Source: Paradesertivirga mongoliensis (GTDB lineage: Bacteria; Bacteroidota; Bacteroidia; Sphingobacteriales; Sphingobacteriaceae). Taken from it: a DNA stretch of 64,000 nucleotides. Below, one piece after another: positions 25,425-34,726 of the stretch. Positions within the stretch are counted from its first letter, which is position 1; each line of letters starts with the position of its first letter. The stretch is taken from assembly GCF_024436395.1 (NCBI RefSeq), contig NZ_JAFMZO010000003.1, positions 372,001 to 436,000 of the forward strand, given 5' to 3'. The position numbers and the translations under genes are program-made. The notes beneath the pieces are model-generated. The model worked only from the letters and a program-made list of their open reading frames with translations. It did no database searches and had not been told where the DNA came from.

Positions 25425-28373
25425 TTACAAGCCTAGTTTTATACCCAAAAGGAAAGACTTCAGCTGCGGCAAGCTGCCATAGTTCTGACCGTACAGAATA
25501 GGGTTATTTACGTTAGCAACTTCAGGGCTCTCTCCTGAATAATTAGAAAAAGTGTGAAGGTTCTGTCCTGTCAATACAATCCTTGCGCTTTTAAACACTC
25601 CTTTTAGAAACTTCTCTGTGGCAACCGTGTAGCCAAGGGATACTGATTTAAAGCGAAGGTATGATCCGTCTTCAATCCATCTGCTTGAAAACCTGTTATT
25701 TCCTACTGCATCGCCATGTAAGGCTCTAGGCATTTCAGATACATCTCCTTCCTTCATCCAGCGATTTAATACCTTTGCAGACTGATTGTTGTATCCCGAC
25801 ATAGCTTCCAGATAGGCACGCTGTCCGTTGTACACCTCGTTACCTACAGAAAAATCAAGAAATACATTGAGATCGAATTTACCGTAGGTGAAGGTATTTG
25901 AAAACCCGCCGAAGAAATCGGGGCTGCTGTTACCTAAAAACTTACGATCTCCGTTATCAATAATTCCGTTTTTGTCAACGTCCTCGAACATAATATCACC
26001 GCCTTGAAAAGGAACCGCGTCTGCAGCGCCATTCTTCGGTTTTAGATCTGAACTATTGGCATACACGCCAATTGCGTTGAAACCGTAAAAAGCACCTACA
26101 GAACTGCCGACCTGTACCGCGCCAGAAAAATCGCCATAGCTTACTACTTTTTCAAGCAGAGACGGAAAAGACACAATTTCGTTTTTATTGTACGCTCCAT
26201 TGAAGCTTGATTGCCAGCCCATCTTGCCTGTCAGGATCTTCGCTGATAAACCTAATTCAAATCCGGTATTTTTAAGTTCGCCTTCGCTTACAGGATAAGA
26301 CTGGAATCCGCTGATAGTTGGAAGCGCGATTCTGTTATACAGATTCGTAGTGCGCTTAGAATAAACATCGGTGCTTAAAGCAATGCGGCCATTAAATAAG
26401 CCGACATCTAAACCTGCGTCAAACTGCGTAGTTTCTTCCCAGGTGAAATTCTTGTTTCCAAGTCTTCCTAAACGCGTTCCCGGATAATTGAAATACGGAG
26501 CAGGAACCAGGGCATTAAATGAATTGAAATATCCCACTTCCTGATTTCCGGTGATACCGTAGCTCGCCCTCAGTTTTAATTCACCGATTGCACGACTATC
26601 CATCAGGAAAGGCTCCGAACTGATTAGCCAGCCCGCAGATACTCCCGGGAAATAGCCCCAACGATTACCCTTTTCGAACCTGCTGGATCCATCCGCTCTC
26701 ACACTAGCCGCTACCGTATACTTCCCTTTATAGGTGTATTGCGCATTACTAAAGAAAGAAAGCAGGTTCCAGGTAGGTGAATCACTAGTTAAGGTATCGA
26801 TAAACCGCTGATTACCTGTATTAACAATTGATAACTGATCCGAGGTCGCGTTTATAAACACCCCGAATTTACTATCACGTGTGGTGGTTTGAAGGGCGTT
26901 ACCCAACATAGCTGAGATCTGATGATCGCCGGACTTTGACGTTTTGCTATAGTTAAGCGTATTCTCATTCATAGCCATCATTTCCAGCGTATTTTGCTCA
27001 GATGATTCACGCAAAACATTTTCTACCCGCGCAAAGCCCGCCGAAGGACGGAATCGTCTTTCGTTCAGCCTGGAATAATCAGCAAATAATCCTATCCTCA
27101 GATTTAAGTTTGGCGAAAACACGTACTGGCCGATAACCCTACCCGACACCCTGTTTGACGCAGTAAGATTCCTCATCCGTTCTATAACTGAATAAGGATT
27201 ACTGTTGCCGGCATAATCAGCGCTATCCGGCTCTCTTAAATTAGTACCATCCACACTTTGTTGCAAAGCCGCTAAAGTGGGACTCTTTACGGAGGCCAAA
27301 AACAGTGGATTCGTTAGAAAGGCACTGCCCCCGTCATTTGTGCGCCTGTTCGTTTGAGCGTAGTAAATACTGTTCAGAAAACTTAATTTTCTACCTACTT
27401 TATAGTCGAGATTAAAACGAGTACTGAACCTACTGAACCCGGTATTCTCGACCGCACCGCTTTGGTTAGCGTAACCCAGATTCAAAGAATATTTCGTTAC
27501 AGCGTCGCCTCCGCGCAGATTAAAGTGGTAATCGTTATAAAGGCTACCACGAGTTACCAGGTCCTGCCAGTCGGTATCATTATTATAACGCTCGACCTGG
27601 TTGGCTGGGGTAGAGAGTAAAAGATATCTTCCAACACCATTATTTATTTGAGCAGGTGTCTGGCCGCGAGCTTGCTCTTTTTCAAGAATGAACGAACGGT
27701 ACTGCTGGGCATTTAGCACAGAAAGCGATTTAGGAGCACTTATAACCCCAGAGAAGCCTGAAAAATCGAGCAGAGTTTTACCTTGGGTACCGCCATAGGT
27801 ATCAATAAGTATCACTCCATTAGCTCCTCTCATACCATAGGCGGCTGTAGACTGAGCGTCTTTCAGTACCGTAACGGTTTCTATGTCACCCGGATTGATA
27901 TCCGCTAAAGGATTATTATCTGAATTGAGCGCCAGCGGATTAACTATTCGTGCCGCCTTAACCGGAACCCCATCGACGATAAACAAAGGCATTGTACCTG
28001 CGTTAAAGGTGGATATTCCTCTGATATTCACCAATGCACCCGCACCTGCGGCACCGGAAGAGTTTACTACACGCACCCCGGCTGCCTGCCCCTGTAATAA
28101 AGCATCAATCGAAAGTTTCGGAAGTTCGTTAAAACTAGACGCGGGAACTATTGAGACCGCGCCGGATATAGTCCTTTTTTTGACTTTTAAATATCCAAGA
28201 TTTACGTCAGCGCCGGCCATCTCCTGTCTTTTCATAAAATTACTTAAAGCGCTATCAACTAGTATAGGCGACTTTTCCGGCTTACTTTGAGCCATGGTTC
28301 GCACAGACGTGCCTGCCGTTAAGGCCACCAACAAGGCTAAGAAAGAGGATGAATAAGGTCTAAGTTTAAACAT
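25425..28373 (-). CDS. SusC/RagA-family TonB-linked receptor lacking the N-terminal regulatory-like domain
   Basis: Outer membrane transporter, 982 residues, the partner of the SusD that follows. Signal peptide 1-29 (RTMAQ). The usual carboxypeptidase-regulatory-like domain is missing: only about 60 residues of unfamiliar sequence separate the signal from the plug (LSIDALLQGQAAGVRVV, VNIRGISTFNAG, PLFIVDGVPVK, TVLKDAQSTAAYGMRGANGVI). The 22-stranded barrel ends in the usual aromatic-rich SusC C-terminus (LGIKLGL). The FAS1 gene upstream is separated from it by 72 bases containing a strong hairpin, so this SusCD pair may be expressed at a different level from the four genes before it. Confidence 0.94.
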   Translation of the reverse strand: MFKLRPYSSSFLALLVALTAGTSVRTMAQSKPEKSPILVDSALSNFMKRQEMAGADVNLGYLKVKKRTISGAVSIVPASSFNELPKLSIDALLQGQAAGVRVVNSSGAAGAGALVNIRGISTFNAGTMPLFIVDGVPVKAARIVNPLALNSDNNPLADINPGDIETVTVLKDAQSTAAYGMRGANGVILIDTYGGTQGKTLLDFSGFSGVISAPKSLSVLNAQQYRSFILEKEQARGQTPAQINNGVGRYLLLSTPANQVERYNNDTDWQDLVTRGSLYNDYHFNLRGGDAVTKYSLNLGYANQSGAVENTGFSRFSTRFNLDYKVGRKLSFLNSIYYAQTNRRTNDGGSAFLTNPLFLASVKSPTLAALQQSVDGTNLREPDSADYAGNSNPYSVIERMRNLTASNRVSGRVIGQYVFSPNLNLRIGLFADYSRLNERRFRPSAGFARVENVLRESSEQNTLEMMAMNENTLNYSKTSKSGDHQISAMLGNALQTTTRDSKFGVFINATSDQLSIVNTGNQRFIDTLTSDSPTWNLLSFFSNAQYTYKGKYTVAASVRADGSSRFEKGNRWGYFPGVSAGWLISSEPFLMDSRAIGELKLRASYGITGNQEVGYFNSFNALVPAPYFNYPGTRLGRLGNKNFTWEETTQFDAGLDVGLFNGRIALSTDVYSKRTTNLYNRIALPTISGFQSYPVSEGELKNTGFELGLSAKILTGKMGWQSSFNGAYNKNEIVSFPSLLEKVVSYGDFSGAVQVGSSVGAFYGFNAIGVYANSSDLKPKNGAADAVPFQGGDIMFEDVDKNGIIDNGDRKFLGNSSPDFFGGFSNTFTYGKFDLNVFLDFSVGNEVYNGQRAYLEAMSGYNNQSAKVLNRWMKEGDVSEMPRALHGDAVGNNRFSSRWIEDGSYLRFKSVSLGYTVATEKFLKGVFKSARIVLTGQNLHTFSNYSGESPEVANVNNPILYGQNYGSLPQLKSFLLGIKLGL

Positions 28374-28404
28374 ATTAAAGGTTATAATCTTGTTTTGAAA
28401 TGAG

Positions 28405-28435
28405 GGGAAGAATTAATGTTGCATTAATTCTTCCC
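28405..28435 (-). terminator. Intra-operon hairpin between FAS1 and SusC genes
   Basis: GGGAAGAATTAATG, 3-base loop, and its exact complement: a 14-base-pair stem starting 11 bases beyond the FAS1 stop. On the leftward transcript it is followed by CTCATTTCAAAAC, which is not a clean T-run, so it is more likely a partial terminator or an RNA-processing/stability element within the operon. Confidence 0.5.
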
Positions 28436-28445
28436 GTGTTTTGAT

Positions 28446-29942
28446 TTAATAAACGGGTGTAAGTAACATAGTCTCCAGGCCTATAAAACGGCCGGATGTT
28501 GTCATTACCCACTTGATACGTTTATCTCCGGAAGTTTGGAATTCATACTCGCCCACATAAAGATTTTGATCCCATTCTGGTGGACCAGAATAGCTTGTAG
28601 GCACACCAATGTTATCCATACCATGCATTAACTGAGCGGTAGACCTGTTTCCTCCTTTAAAATTCATCTCAAACTTATATTTACCTTTTTTCACACCGCG
28701 AACTATAGTAACAATAGAATCGCCGACGTTATCATTGAAAGCAAACAAGCACTTAATATTCGGCCTGCCTTTGGGGTGATTAAATCCATCTGCAGTAATT
28801 CTCCAGTTTGTACCGCCCACTTCAATGGCGCGTGCACCATCAACATAGTTAGGGATGCCATAAGCATAATTGTCTGCGTTTTTAAACACATGCATAATCT
28901 GCGTTCTCTTAATCCCCGGATTGAAAACGAGGCGGTTGTCGAGGTTATGAAGCACACCGTTTCTCATAATCACGTCACTGGCAGCGAAGTCAATCGTCGC
29001 ATTGTTCATCAGCTTTTTATCGGCCAGATTAAAATAAATCCATTCCTGACCGTTTAAGGTTGTTATCGTACTATCCCATCCTGCAAGGTGTTTCAGAGAG
29101 GGAAACCCTTGCCGGAGCGTAGAATAGCTCGAGCTAAAATTACCACCGCGGATAATGTGATACCTCATCTTCCACTTTAATTCATCTAAGGGAAGATCGT
29201 CAAAAGTGGTAATACCAGCCTTTTGCAGTACTTCATTAGTTTCTGCAAAGAGAGTTAAGCGGATCCGTTCTTTTTTGTCGTTTTCGAGATTAGTCAATGT
29301 ATCCATCAAACCTGCACGCTGAAGTCCGCCTATCAAAATGCTGTATTGTGACTGGTTGGCTAATAAAAACTGTCCGATAGTAAGTGTCGGAGGATCGAGT
29401 ACACCATCCATCTTATGGACATAGCCATTCGCGAATTCAATATCCGTTTTATAAATAAGGGCCTTTCCGTTAGCCGTAGCGGTAGTTTTAAAGCCCTTAG
29501 ACACGTCTATAGAAATATAATCTTTGTTACCCGTTGTTGCTACCTGAGGGCCCTGGATAAAATCAGGGGCTTTTAAGCGCGCCTGCAAAATGTGATAGAC
29601 CATCAGGGTTTTAAGTTCGGCCTCCGTAAAGTCATCGATGCTATTTTTGCCCCGCGCTTTAATGTACTTCCTGAAAGCAGTATTATCAGGGGCAAAGAAA
29701 GTAAAAGGGCCGTATGTATTTAAAATAGGGGCAATTTTTGCCTTTTCGAGCGCTTGTATGGCGATACTTAACGAGGTATCCTGTTTGATCTCTTCCAGCA
29801 TCATCTTCTGGCGATCCAATTCCTGAAACGAGAAGGACTCTTGTTCTTCACATGCGCTAAACACAATAAGCACGCTAAGTATTGAAAGAGCAGATCTGCT
29901 TCTATTTTTAAGCAGAGCCAGCGTTGTAATTATATTTTTCAT
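28446..29942 (-). CDS. Fasciclin (FAS1)-domain lipoprotein with C-terminal beta domain
   Basis: Surface lipoprotein, 498 residues from the ATG at 29942 (an ATG at 29951 is possible). Lipobox LIVFSAC. The first FAS1 domain spans about 38-180 (AIQALEKAKIAPILNTYGPFTFFAPDNTAF, YHILQARL, GYVHKMDGVL) and a more diverged second one about 185-340 (LIGGLQRAGLMDTL, TLFAETNEVLQ, NGVLHNLDNRL). The last 150 residues form a separate beta-rich domain (IEVGGTNWRITADG, YKFEMNFKGGN, YVGEYEF) that I cannot assign. FAS1 domains mediate adhesion and ligand binding. Its place after SusC-SusD suggests it serves as the accessory surface glycan-binding protein of that pair. Confidence 0.85.
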   Translation of the reverse strand: MKNIITTLALLKNRSRSALSILSVLIVFSACEEQESFSFQELDRQKMMLEEIKQDTSLSIAIQALEKAKIAPILNTYGPFTFFAPDNTAFRKYIKARGKNSIDDFTEAELKTLMVYHILQARLKAPDFIQGPQVATTGNKDYISIDVSKGFKTTATANGKALIYKTDIEFANGYVHKMDGVLDPPTLTIGQFLLANQSQYSILIGGLQRAGLMDTLTNLENDKKERIRLTLFAETNEVLQKAGITTFDDLPLDELKWKMRYHIIRGGNFSSSYSTLRQGFPSLKHLAGWDSTITTLNGQEWIYFNLADKKLMNNATIDFAASDVIMRNGVLHNLDNRLVFNPGIKRTQIMHVFKNADNYAYGIPNYVDGARAIEVGGTNWRITADGFNHPKGRPNIKCLFAFNDNVGDSIVTIVRGVKKGKYKFEMNFKGGNRSTAQLMHGMDNIGVPTSYSGPPEWDQNLYVGEYEFQTSGDKRIKWVMTTSGRFIGLETMLLTPVY

Positions 29943-29974
29943 GATTTGCATTTTATATGACAACTATTCATTAC

Positions 29975-31438
29975 TTACTTATAGAAGGGGTTTTGAACCA
30001 GATTCGGGTTAGCGTTAAGCTCCTCCTGATTTATAGGTAAAAACCATGATCTTGGATCAATTATACGAGAACGAATCAATGAACGCTCGCCCGGGGTTCG
30101 GCTTCTGAGGATCAGATCAACCAACATTTGCGGACGGTTATAATTTCTGGCCACTCTCAACAAGTCGAACCATCGTTTTCCTTCCATCGCTAGCTCCATC
30201 GCTCTTTCTTTTAAAATATAGTCTACCAAGGTTTCGGTCGAATATCCGCCACTCACTTCATAAAGACCAATTCCAGCGCGTGCCCTAACTTCATTGATCA
30301 AGCCTATCGCCTCTTCTTTTTGTTCGAAGGTACCGTTAGCGAGAGCCTCGGCTCTCATCAGCATAACATCGGGCAAACGGTAGATGATGAAGTTCGGGTC
30401 GTTTGTGGGCCTGCGAAGATCTGTTGTTTTGGAAAGTCCAGTATATTTCCAGAACATGCCTCCGGTAAAATAGGTAACATCCTTACCGCGTATAACATCA
30501 AATTCATTGGTAAAATCACCAATCAGGGCATTGTTAACCAGATAGGCTCCGGACACTCCACGCAAATCATTTGTTTCCAGCTTCGTGTAATCAAATTGAA
30601 CCTCAAAAATGCTTTCATTAGTATTCTTTAGGGAAAAGATAGTCAACCAGTCTTCCCCAGGTACCAGGTTATATAAACTTTGGTTATCCAAAACTTTTTT
30701 AGAAGCTGCCGCCGACAGGTCGTATTTAGCTTCCCAGAGATATACATCTGCCTGCAAAGCATTTACAGCACCTTTGGTAACCAGCCCGCGGGTATCCTTA
30801 GCCAGCGCGTATTGAACAGGGACATGCTGCTCGGCAAAAGCTAAGTCCTCTTCAATTGATTTTAATATGTTCTCAGGAGACGTTTTGAATGGACGGTAAT
30901 CAACCGCGTCGCTATTCGGCGCTACGGTAACCAAAGGAATTTCGTTAAACGAACGGACGAGATAATAGTAAGCGAGTGCTCGCATGAAGCGAGCCTGACC
31001 TACAATAGAATTACTTTCCTGTTCGGTGAAATTGTTATCCTTTTTAGTGATACCAGGTACATCCGTGATCACCACGTTCGCTCTTCCTATCAAAAGATAA
31101 GCAGACTGCCAATCCAGGATATTTATATTTCTCTGGTTGGAATCAAACCGATTAGGCTCAAAAAGCTGGAAATAGGGGTAGGTATTATTGCCAGAGGCAC
31201 CTGCCGATATAAGATCACCCCGACTCTCGCCCCACATCCAAAATTTTCCTACGCAACTTTGTAAAGCATCGTAGATGCCGATAAGCGCAGCGTTTGCATC
31301 ATCTTCCGTTTTGAAGAAGTCTTGCCTGGTAAGAGAGCTGTCGGGTCTTTTATCAAGCATCTTTTCGCAACTGCTTAAGACTGATAACAAAAGCAGTAAT
31401 GACAGCGATGTTATTTTTCTATTAAGTATGTTATACAT
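29975..31438 (-). CDS. SusD/RagB-family surface lipoprotein
   Basis: 487 residues. Lipobox SVLSSC (Cys24), then the SusD N-terminal pattern KMLDKRPDSSLTRQDFFKTEDDANAALIGIYDAL. Family blocks ALAYYYLVRSFNEIPLV, YILKERAMELAMEGKRWFDLLRVARNYN and the end FLPINQEELNANPNLVQNPFYK are intact. Partner of the SusC 13 bases upstream; the FAS1 lipoprotein gene follows 32 bases downstream. Confidence 0.95.
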   Translation of the reverse strand: MYNILNRKITSLSLLLLLSVLSSCEKMLDKRPDSSLTRQDFFKTEDDANAALIGIYDALQSCVGKFWMWGESRGDLISAGASGNNTYPYFQLFEPNRFDSNQRNINILDWQSAYLLIGRANVVITDVPGITKKDNNFTEQESNSIVGQARFMRALAYYYLVRSFNEIPLVTVAPNSDAVDYRPFKTSPENILKSIEEDLAFAEQHVPVQYALAKDTRGLVTKGAVNALQADVYLWEAKYDLSAAASKKVLDNQSLYNLVPGEDWLTIFSLKNTNESIFEVQFDYTKLETNDLRGVSGAYLVNNALIGDFTNEFDVIRGKDVTYFTGGMFWKYTGLSKTTDLRRPTNDPNFIIYRLPDVMLMRAEALANGTFEQKEEAIGLINEVRARAGIGLYEVSGGYSTETLVDYILKERAMELAMEGKRWFDLLRVARNYNRPQMLVDLILRSRTPGERSLIRSRIIDPRSWFLPINQEELNANPNLVQNPFYK

Positions 31439-31451
31439 ATTCGTCGTACGT

Positions 31452-34400
31452 TTAAAATTTGAAATTTAAGCCAAGGGTGTACTTACCGGGTTGCGGAGTA
31501 CGGCCCCTGTCGACACCGATAAACCCAAAATCCTGACCGAGACCGATTTCAGGGTCCGGTCCGCTATAATTCGTCAGGGTAAACAAGTTAGTGGCAGTTA
31601 CATACATATCAAAGCCACGTAGCTTTACCCTCTTAACCAGGTCGGCAGGGAATGCGTAGGCCAGGGTAAGTGACTTTAAGCGGGCGTAAGAGCCGTCCTC
31701 AATCCATCGGGTAGAACCTGTGGTATTCCGGTTGTCATCGCGCAAAGCCCTAGGCATATTGGTCTCGTCACCTTGCTTTCTCCAGCGCCTTAACACCGTT
31801 ATCCCTTGATTATTTACATTGTCCATCCTCTCCAACTCATAGCGCATTCCGTTAACCAGGTCGTTTCCATACTGGAAGTTAATGAACGCGGTTAAGCTGA
31901 GGCCCCTGTATCTGAAGGTGTTGTTAAGACCGCCGTAAAAGTCCGGATTACCATTGCCTACTTTCACTCTATCCTGGGCATTGATAATCCCATCGTGGTT
32001 AAAGTCTTCAAAAATGGCGTCGCCGCCTTTGTATGGTGATCCGGTCTCGGTATTCACACGCATTATGCGTGGGGTTATCCCGTCAAGTTCATAGACAATA
32101 TTGCCGTCCGCGTCTTTTACCGCGGCGTCTAAATCAGTGGCGTAAACTCCTTTATAAACCAGTCCATAGTAAACACCCAGAGCATCACCTTCTTTAACCT
32201 GGCTTGAAAAACGTGCGAATTGATTATCAAATCTGAGAGCTCCTCCAGGAAGACTGCTCACAATATTTACGTTTTTTGCAATATTAAACATGGTAAGCCA
32301 GGAAAAGCCTTTTCCGTTTTGTGCTTTTGGTTTGAACACATCGTAGCTTATATCAAATTCCACCCCCCGATTTTTTATACTTCCTAAGTTAACCAGGATA
32401 CTATTGTTGGAACTACCGCTGGAGCCGGGCAGAGCAAGGTTCCGCAATATGTCTTTAGAATGATTTTCGTAGAAATCCAACGCAATAACCATTCTACGAT
32501 TGAACATTTCCAAATCCATCCCCAGATTTTTCTGCACGTTGGTCTCCCATTTTAAATTATCCAACTGAGGATTACTCTGAGACACTCCTGAATAATCTCC
32601 ATAGGCACTTCCCGTAGAAAACTGACTGATGAATTGATAATTGTTTATACCACCGCTTCTACCTGATGTACCGATGGTTGCTTTCAGTTTTAACTCATTC
32701 AGAAAAGTGAACTTTTTCATAAAAGGCTCGGAAGATAATCTCCAAAACAGCCCTGCGGCAGGAAATGTGGCGAATCGGTTACCCGGTCCAAACTTCGAGT
32801 TACCTTCTCTGGCGAAAGTAAAAGAAGCCGAATACTTGTCGTCTTCACCGAAAAGAACCTGCGCCTGTCCGAAAGCCCTGATCGCCGCATAATCGTCGTT
32901 ACCACTGCTAAGCGAGAGGTAGCCAGAGGCAGCACCCAGCGAACGCATTTGCCCGGTCGCAGTCGCATAGCCTTCTGTTGTTAAACGATTCCCTTTGGCC
33001 CCACTAAGAGTAACTCCCGAAGTTGCCACCAACTTAAACTTATCGGCAAACTTTCTATTATAAGAAAGGAAATTATCAAGGTTATGCGTACGACGTTCTA
33101 CATCACGATTTTGAATACGGTTAAACAAATTATCGTTCCAAATCACCCCGGTAGCTTCCGGTGGCAGGAACGCAGATGCGTCATCTCCGATAAATTCTAT
33201 ACCGGCCTGAGACCTGAAGGTTAAACCTTTGGCAAGCTCTAATGTAGCGGTGAAATTAGGCTTTAGATTGATAGTTTTTGCTGTGTTGCTTACCGAATTC
33301 ACGAAAGCGATCGGGTTATCCTGTCCGTTCATAAAGCCAGGAAGAGATAGATAGCTGCTTTGGGGATTCCCCTGCGCATCGATATCATAGATTGGTAACA
33401 TTGGTGTCCGTGTTAAGGCTATGTTAATCGGTGTTCCTCCGTTCAAATTCCAGTGAAGGTCATTTTTGGAACGTGTGAAGGCTATATTAGCTTGTAATTT
33501 AAGCTTGTTAGAGACTTTGTAATCGAGATTAAAACGCCCGGTAAATCTCTTAGCGTTTAAAGCCTTCATAGAGCCTTGCTGATCGTTAAAGGAGGTAGTG
33601 AAGCTATATCGAACAGCTTCCCCGCCGCCACTTACAGAAAGATTATAGTTTTGGGTTAAACCAGTCCTGGCAAAACCCTGGAACCAGTTGGTATTGTTTT
33701 GATAATACAGATACGCTTCGTAGGTAGGATCGTCTACCAAAGGTCGGAGATTGGCATGTAGCGGGTTAATGTTTCCGTTGTTCTGTTCCGCCTCAAGACG
33801 CATTGCTTTATACTGATTGGCGTCAAGCACCGGAATCCCACGCGCTTTTTCTACTAAAGTAGTCTGTGTTTGGAACGTGATATTAGTTACACCAGGACGA
33901 CCTCTTTTAGTAGTTATCACAATCACACCATTCGCCGCACGGGCGCCGTAAAGTGCTCCGGCGCTGGCATCCTTTAAAATGTCAATTCGCTCAATGTCGT
34001 TAGGATTTATATCGGCGATCGGGTTGGTTCTGGCCACATCACTATTAGAGTAGGAGGCATCTGCCGTGATAGGCACACCATCAACAATATACAGAGGTTG
34101 CGCGCCACCACCGATTGTCCCTACTCCTCTGATACGGATGTCAGCTCCGGCACCCGGATCGCCTGATTCTGAAACGATCTGAACTCCAGCGGCCCTGCCC
34201 TGAAGCATCTGATCGATAGACGTAGCCGGTTCTCTTTCCATCAATTCAGCCTTAACTGTGGTTACAGAGGATACCAAATCTCTTTTTGGGGTGTTTATTA
34301 AGCCTAAACTCGGAGCATCCGATCTTGTCCCCGTAATCGCTACCGCAGCAAGTTCGGTACCGGATTGAAGGGCTACATTAATGACACTTCTTCCGTTAAC

Positions 34401-34679
34401 CGACTCCACCTTAGTAGCTGAGCCGATAAACGAAAACTTAATCCGGTTCTTGGCGTCCGCCATTCTTAGCGAATAGTTACCCTCCTCATCGGTGGTCGTA
34501 CCATTCACCTGACGGTCGTTCGCATTAATTTCCACTACAGACACACCCGGTAAGGCGTCCCCGGAAGGGCTTTCGGTTACTTTTCCTCTGACAACTTGTG
34601 CCTGGGCCATTACCGCCGGAATAAAGCAGCAGGTCATAGCAAGAGCAGCCAGATAACAGATTATTTGTTTCTTGAACAT
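31452..34679 (-). CDS. SusC/RagA-family TonB-linked receptor
   Basis: Full-length outer membrane transporter, about 1075 residues from the ATG at 34679 (an ATG at 34691 is possible). Signal peptide ending AVMAQ, carboxypeptidase-regulatory-like domain (VVRGKVTESPSGDALPGVSV), linker, and plug (IDQMLQGRAAGVQIV, IRIRGVGTIGGG, PLYIVDGVPI, ERIDILKDASAGALYGARAANGVI). The barrel ends TPQPGKYTLGLNFKF. It follows the three-FAS1-domain lipoprotein gene and is paired with the next SusD. With the second SusCD pair downstream it forms a two-channel uptake operon. Confidence 0.95.
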   Translation of the reverse strand: MFKKQIICYLAALAMTCCFIPAVMAQAQVVRGKVTESPSGDALPGVSVVEINANDRQVNGTTTDEEGNYSLRMADAKNRIKFSFIGSATKVESVNGRSVINVALQSGTELAAVAITGTRSDAPSLGLINTPKRDLVSSVTTVKAELMEREPATSIDQMLQGRAAGVQIVSESGDPGAGADIRIRGVGTIGGGAQPLYIVDGVPITADASYSNSDVARTNPIADINPNDIERIDILKDASAGALYGARAANGVIVITTKRGRPGVTNITFQTQTTLVEKARGIPVLDANQYKAMRLEAEQNNGNINPLHANLRPLVDDPTYEAYLYYQNNTNWFQGFARTGLTQNYNLSVSGGGEAVRYSFTTSFNDQQGSMKALNAKRFTGRFNLDYKVSNKLKLQANIAFTRSKNDLHWNLNGGTPINIALTRTPMLPIYDIDAQGNPQSSYLSLPGFMNGQDNPIAFVNSVSNTAKTINLKPNFTATLELAKGLTFRSQAGIEFIGDDASAFLPPEATGVIWNDNLFNRIQNRDVERRTHNLDNFLSYNRKFADKFKLVATSGVTLSGAKGNRLTTEGYATATGQMRSLGAASGYLSLSSGNDDYAAIRAFGQAQVLFGEDDKYSASFTFAREGNSKFGPGNRFATFPAAGLFWRLSSEPFMKKFTFLNELKLKATIGTSGRSGGINNYQFISQFSTGSAYGDYSGVSQSNPQLDNLKWETNVQKNLGMDLEMFNRRMVIALDFYENHSKDILRNLALPGSSGSSNNSILVNLGSIKNRGVEFDISYDVFKPKAQNGKGFSWLTMFNIAKNVNIVSSLPGGALRFDNQFARFSSQVKEGDALGVYYGLVYKGVYATDLDAAVKDADGNIVYELDGITPRIMRVNTETGSPYKGGDAIFEDFNHDGIINAQDRVKVGNGNPDFYGGLNNTFRYRGLSLTAFINFQYGNDLVNGMRYELERMDNVNNQGITVLRRWRKQGDETNMPRALRDDNRNTTGSTRWIEDGSYARLKSLTLAYAFPADLVKRVKLRGFDMYVTATNLFTLTNYSGPDPEIGLGQDFGFIGVDRGRTPQPGKYTLGLNFKF

Positions 34680-34726
34680 AATGTATATCATTAAGATTTT
34701 AACTTACTTTCTAGATTTTCTCGAAG

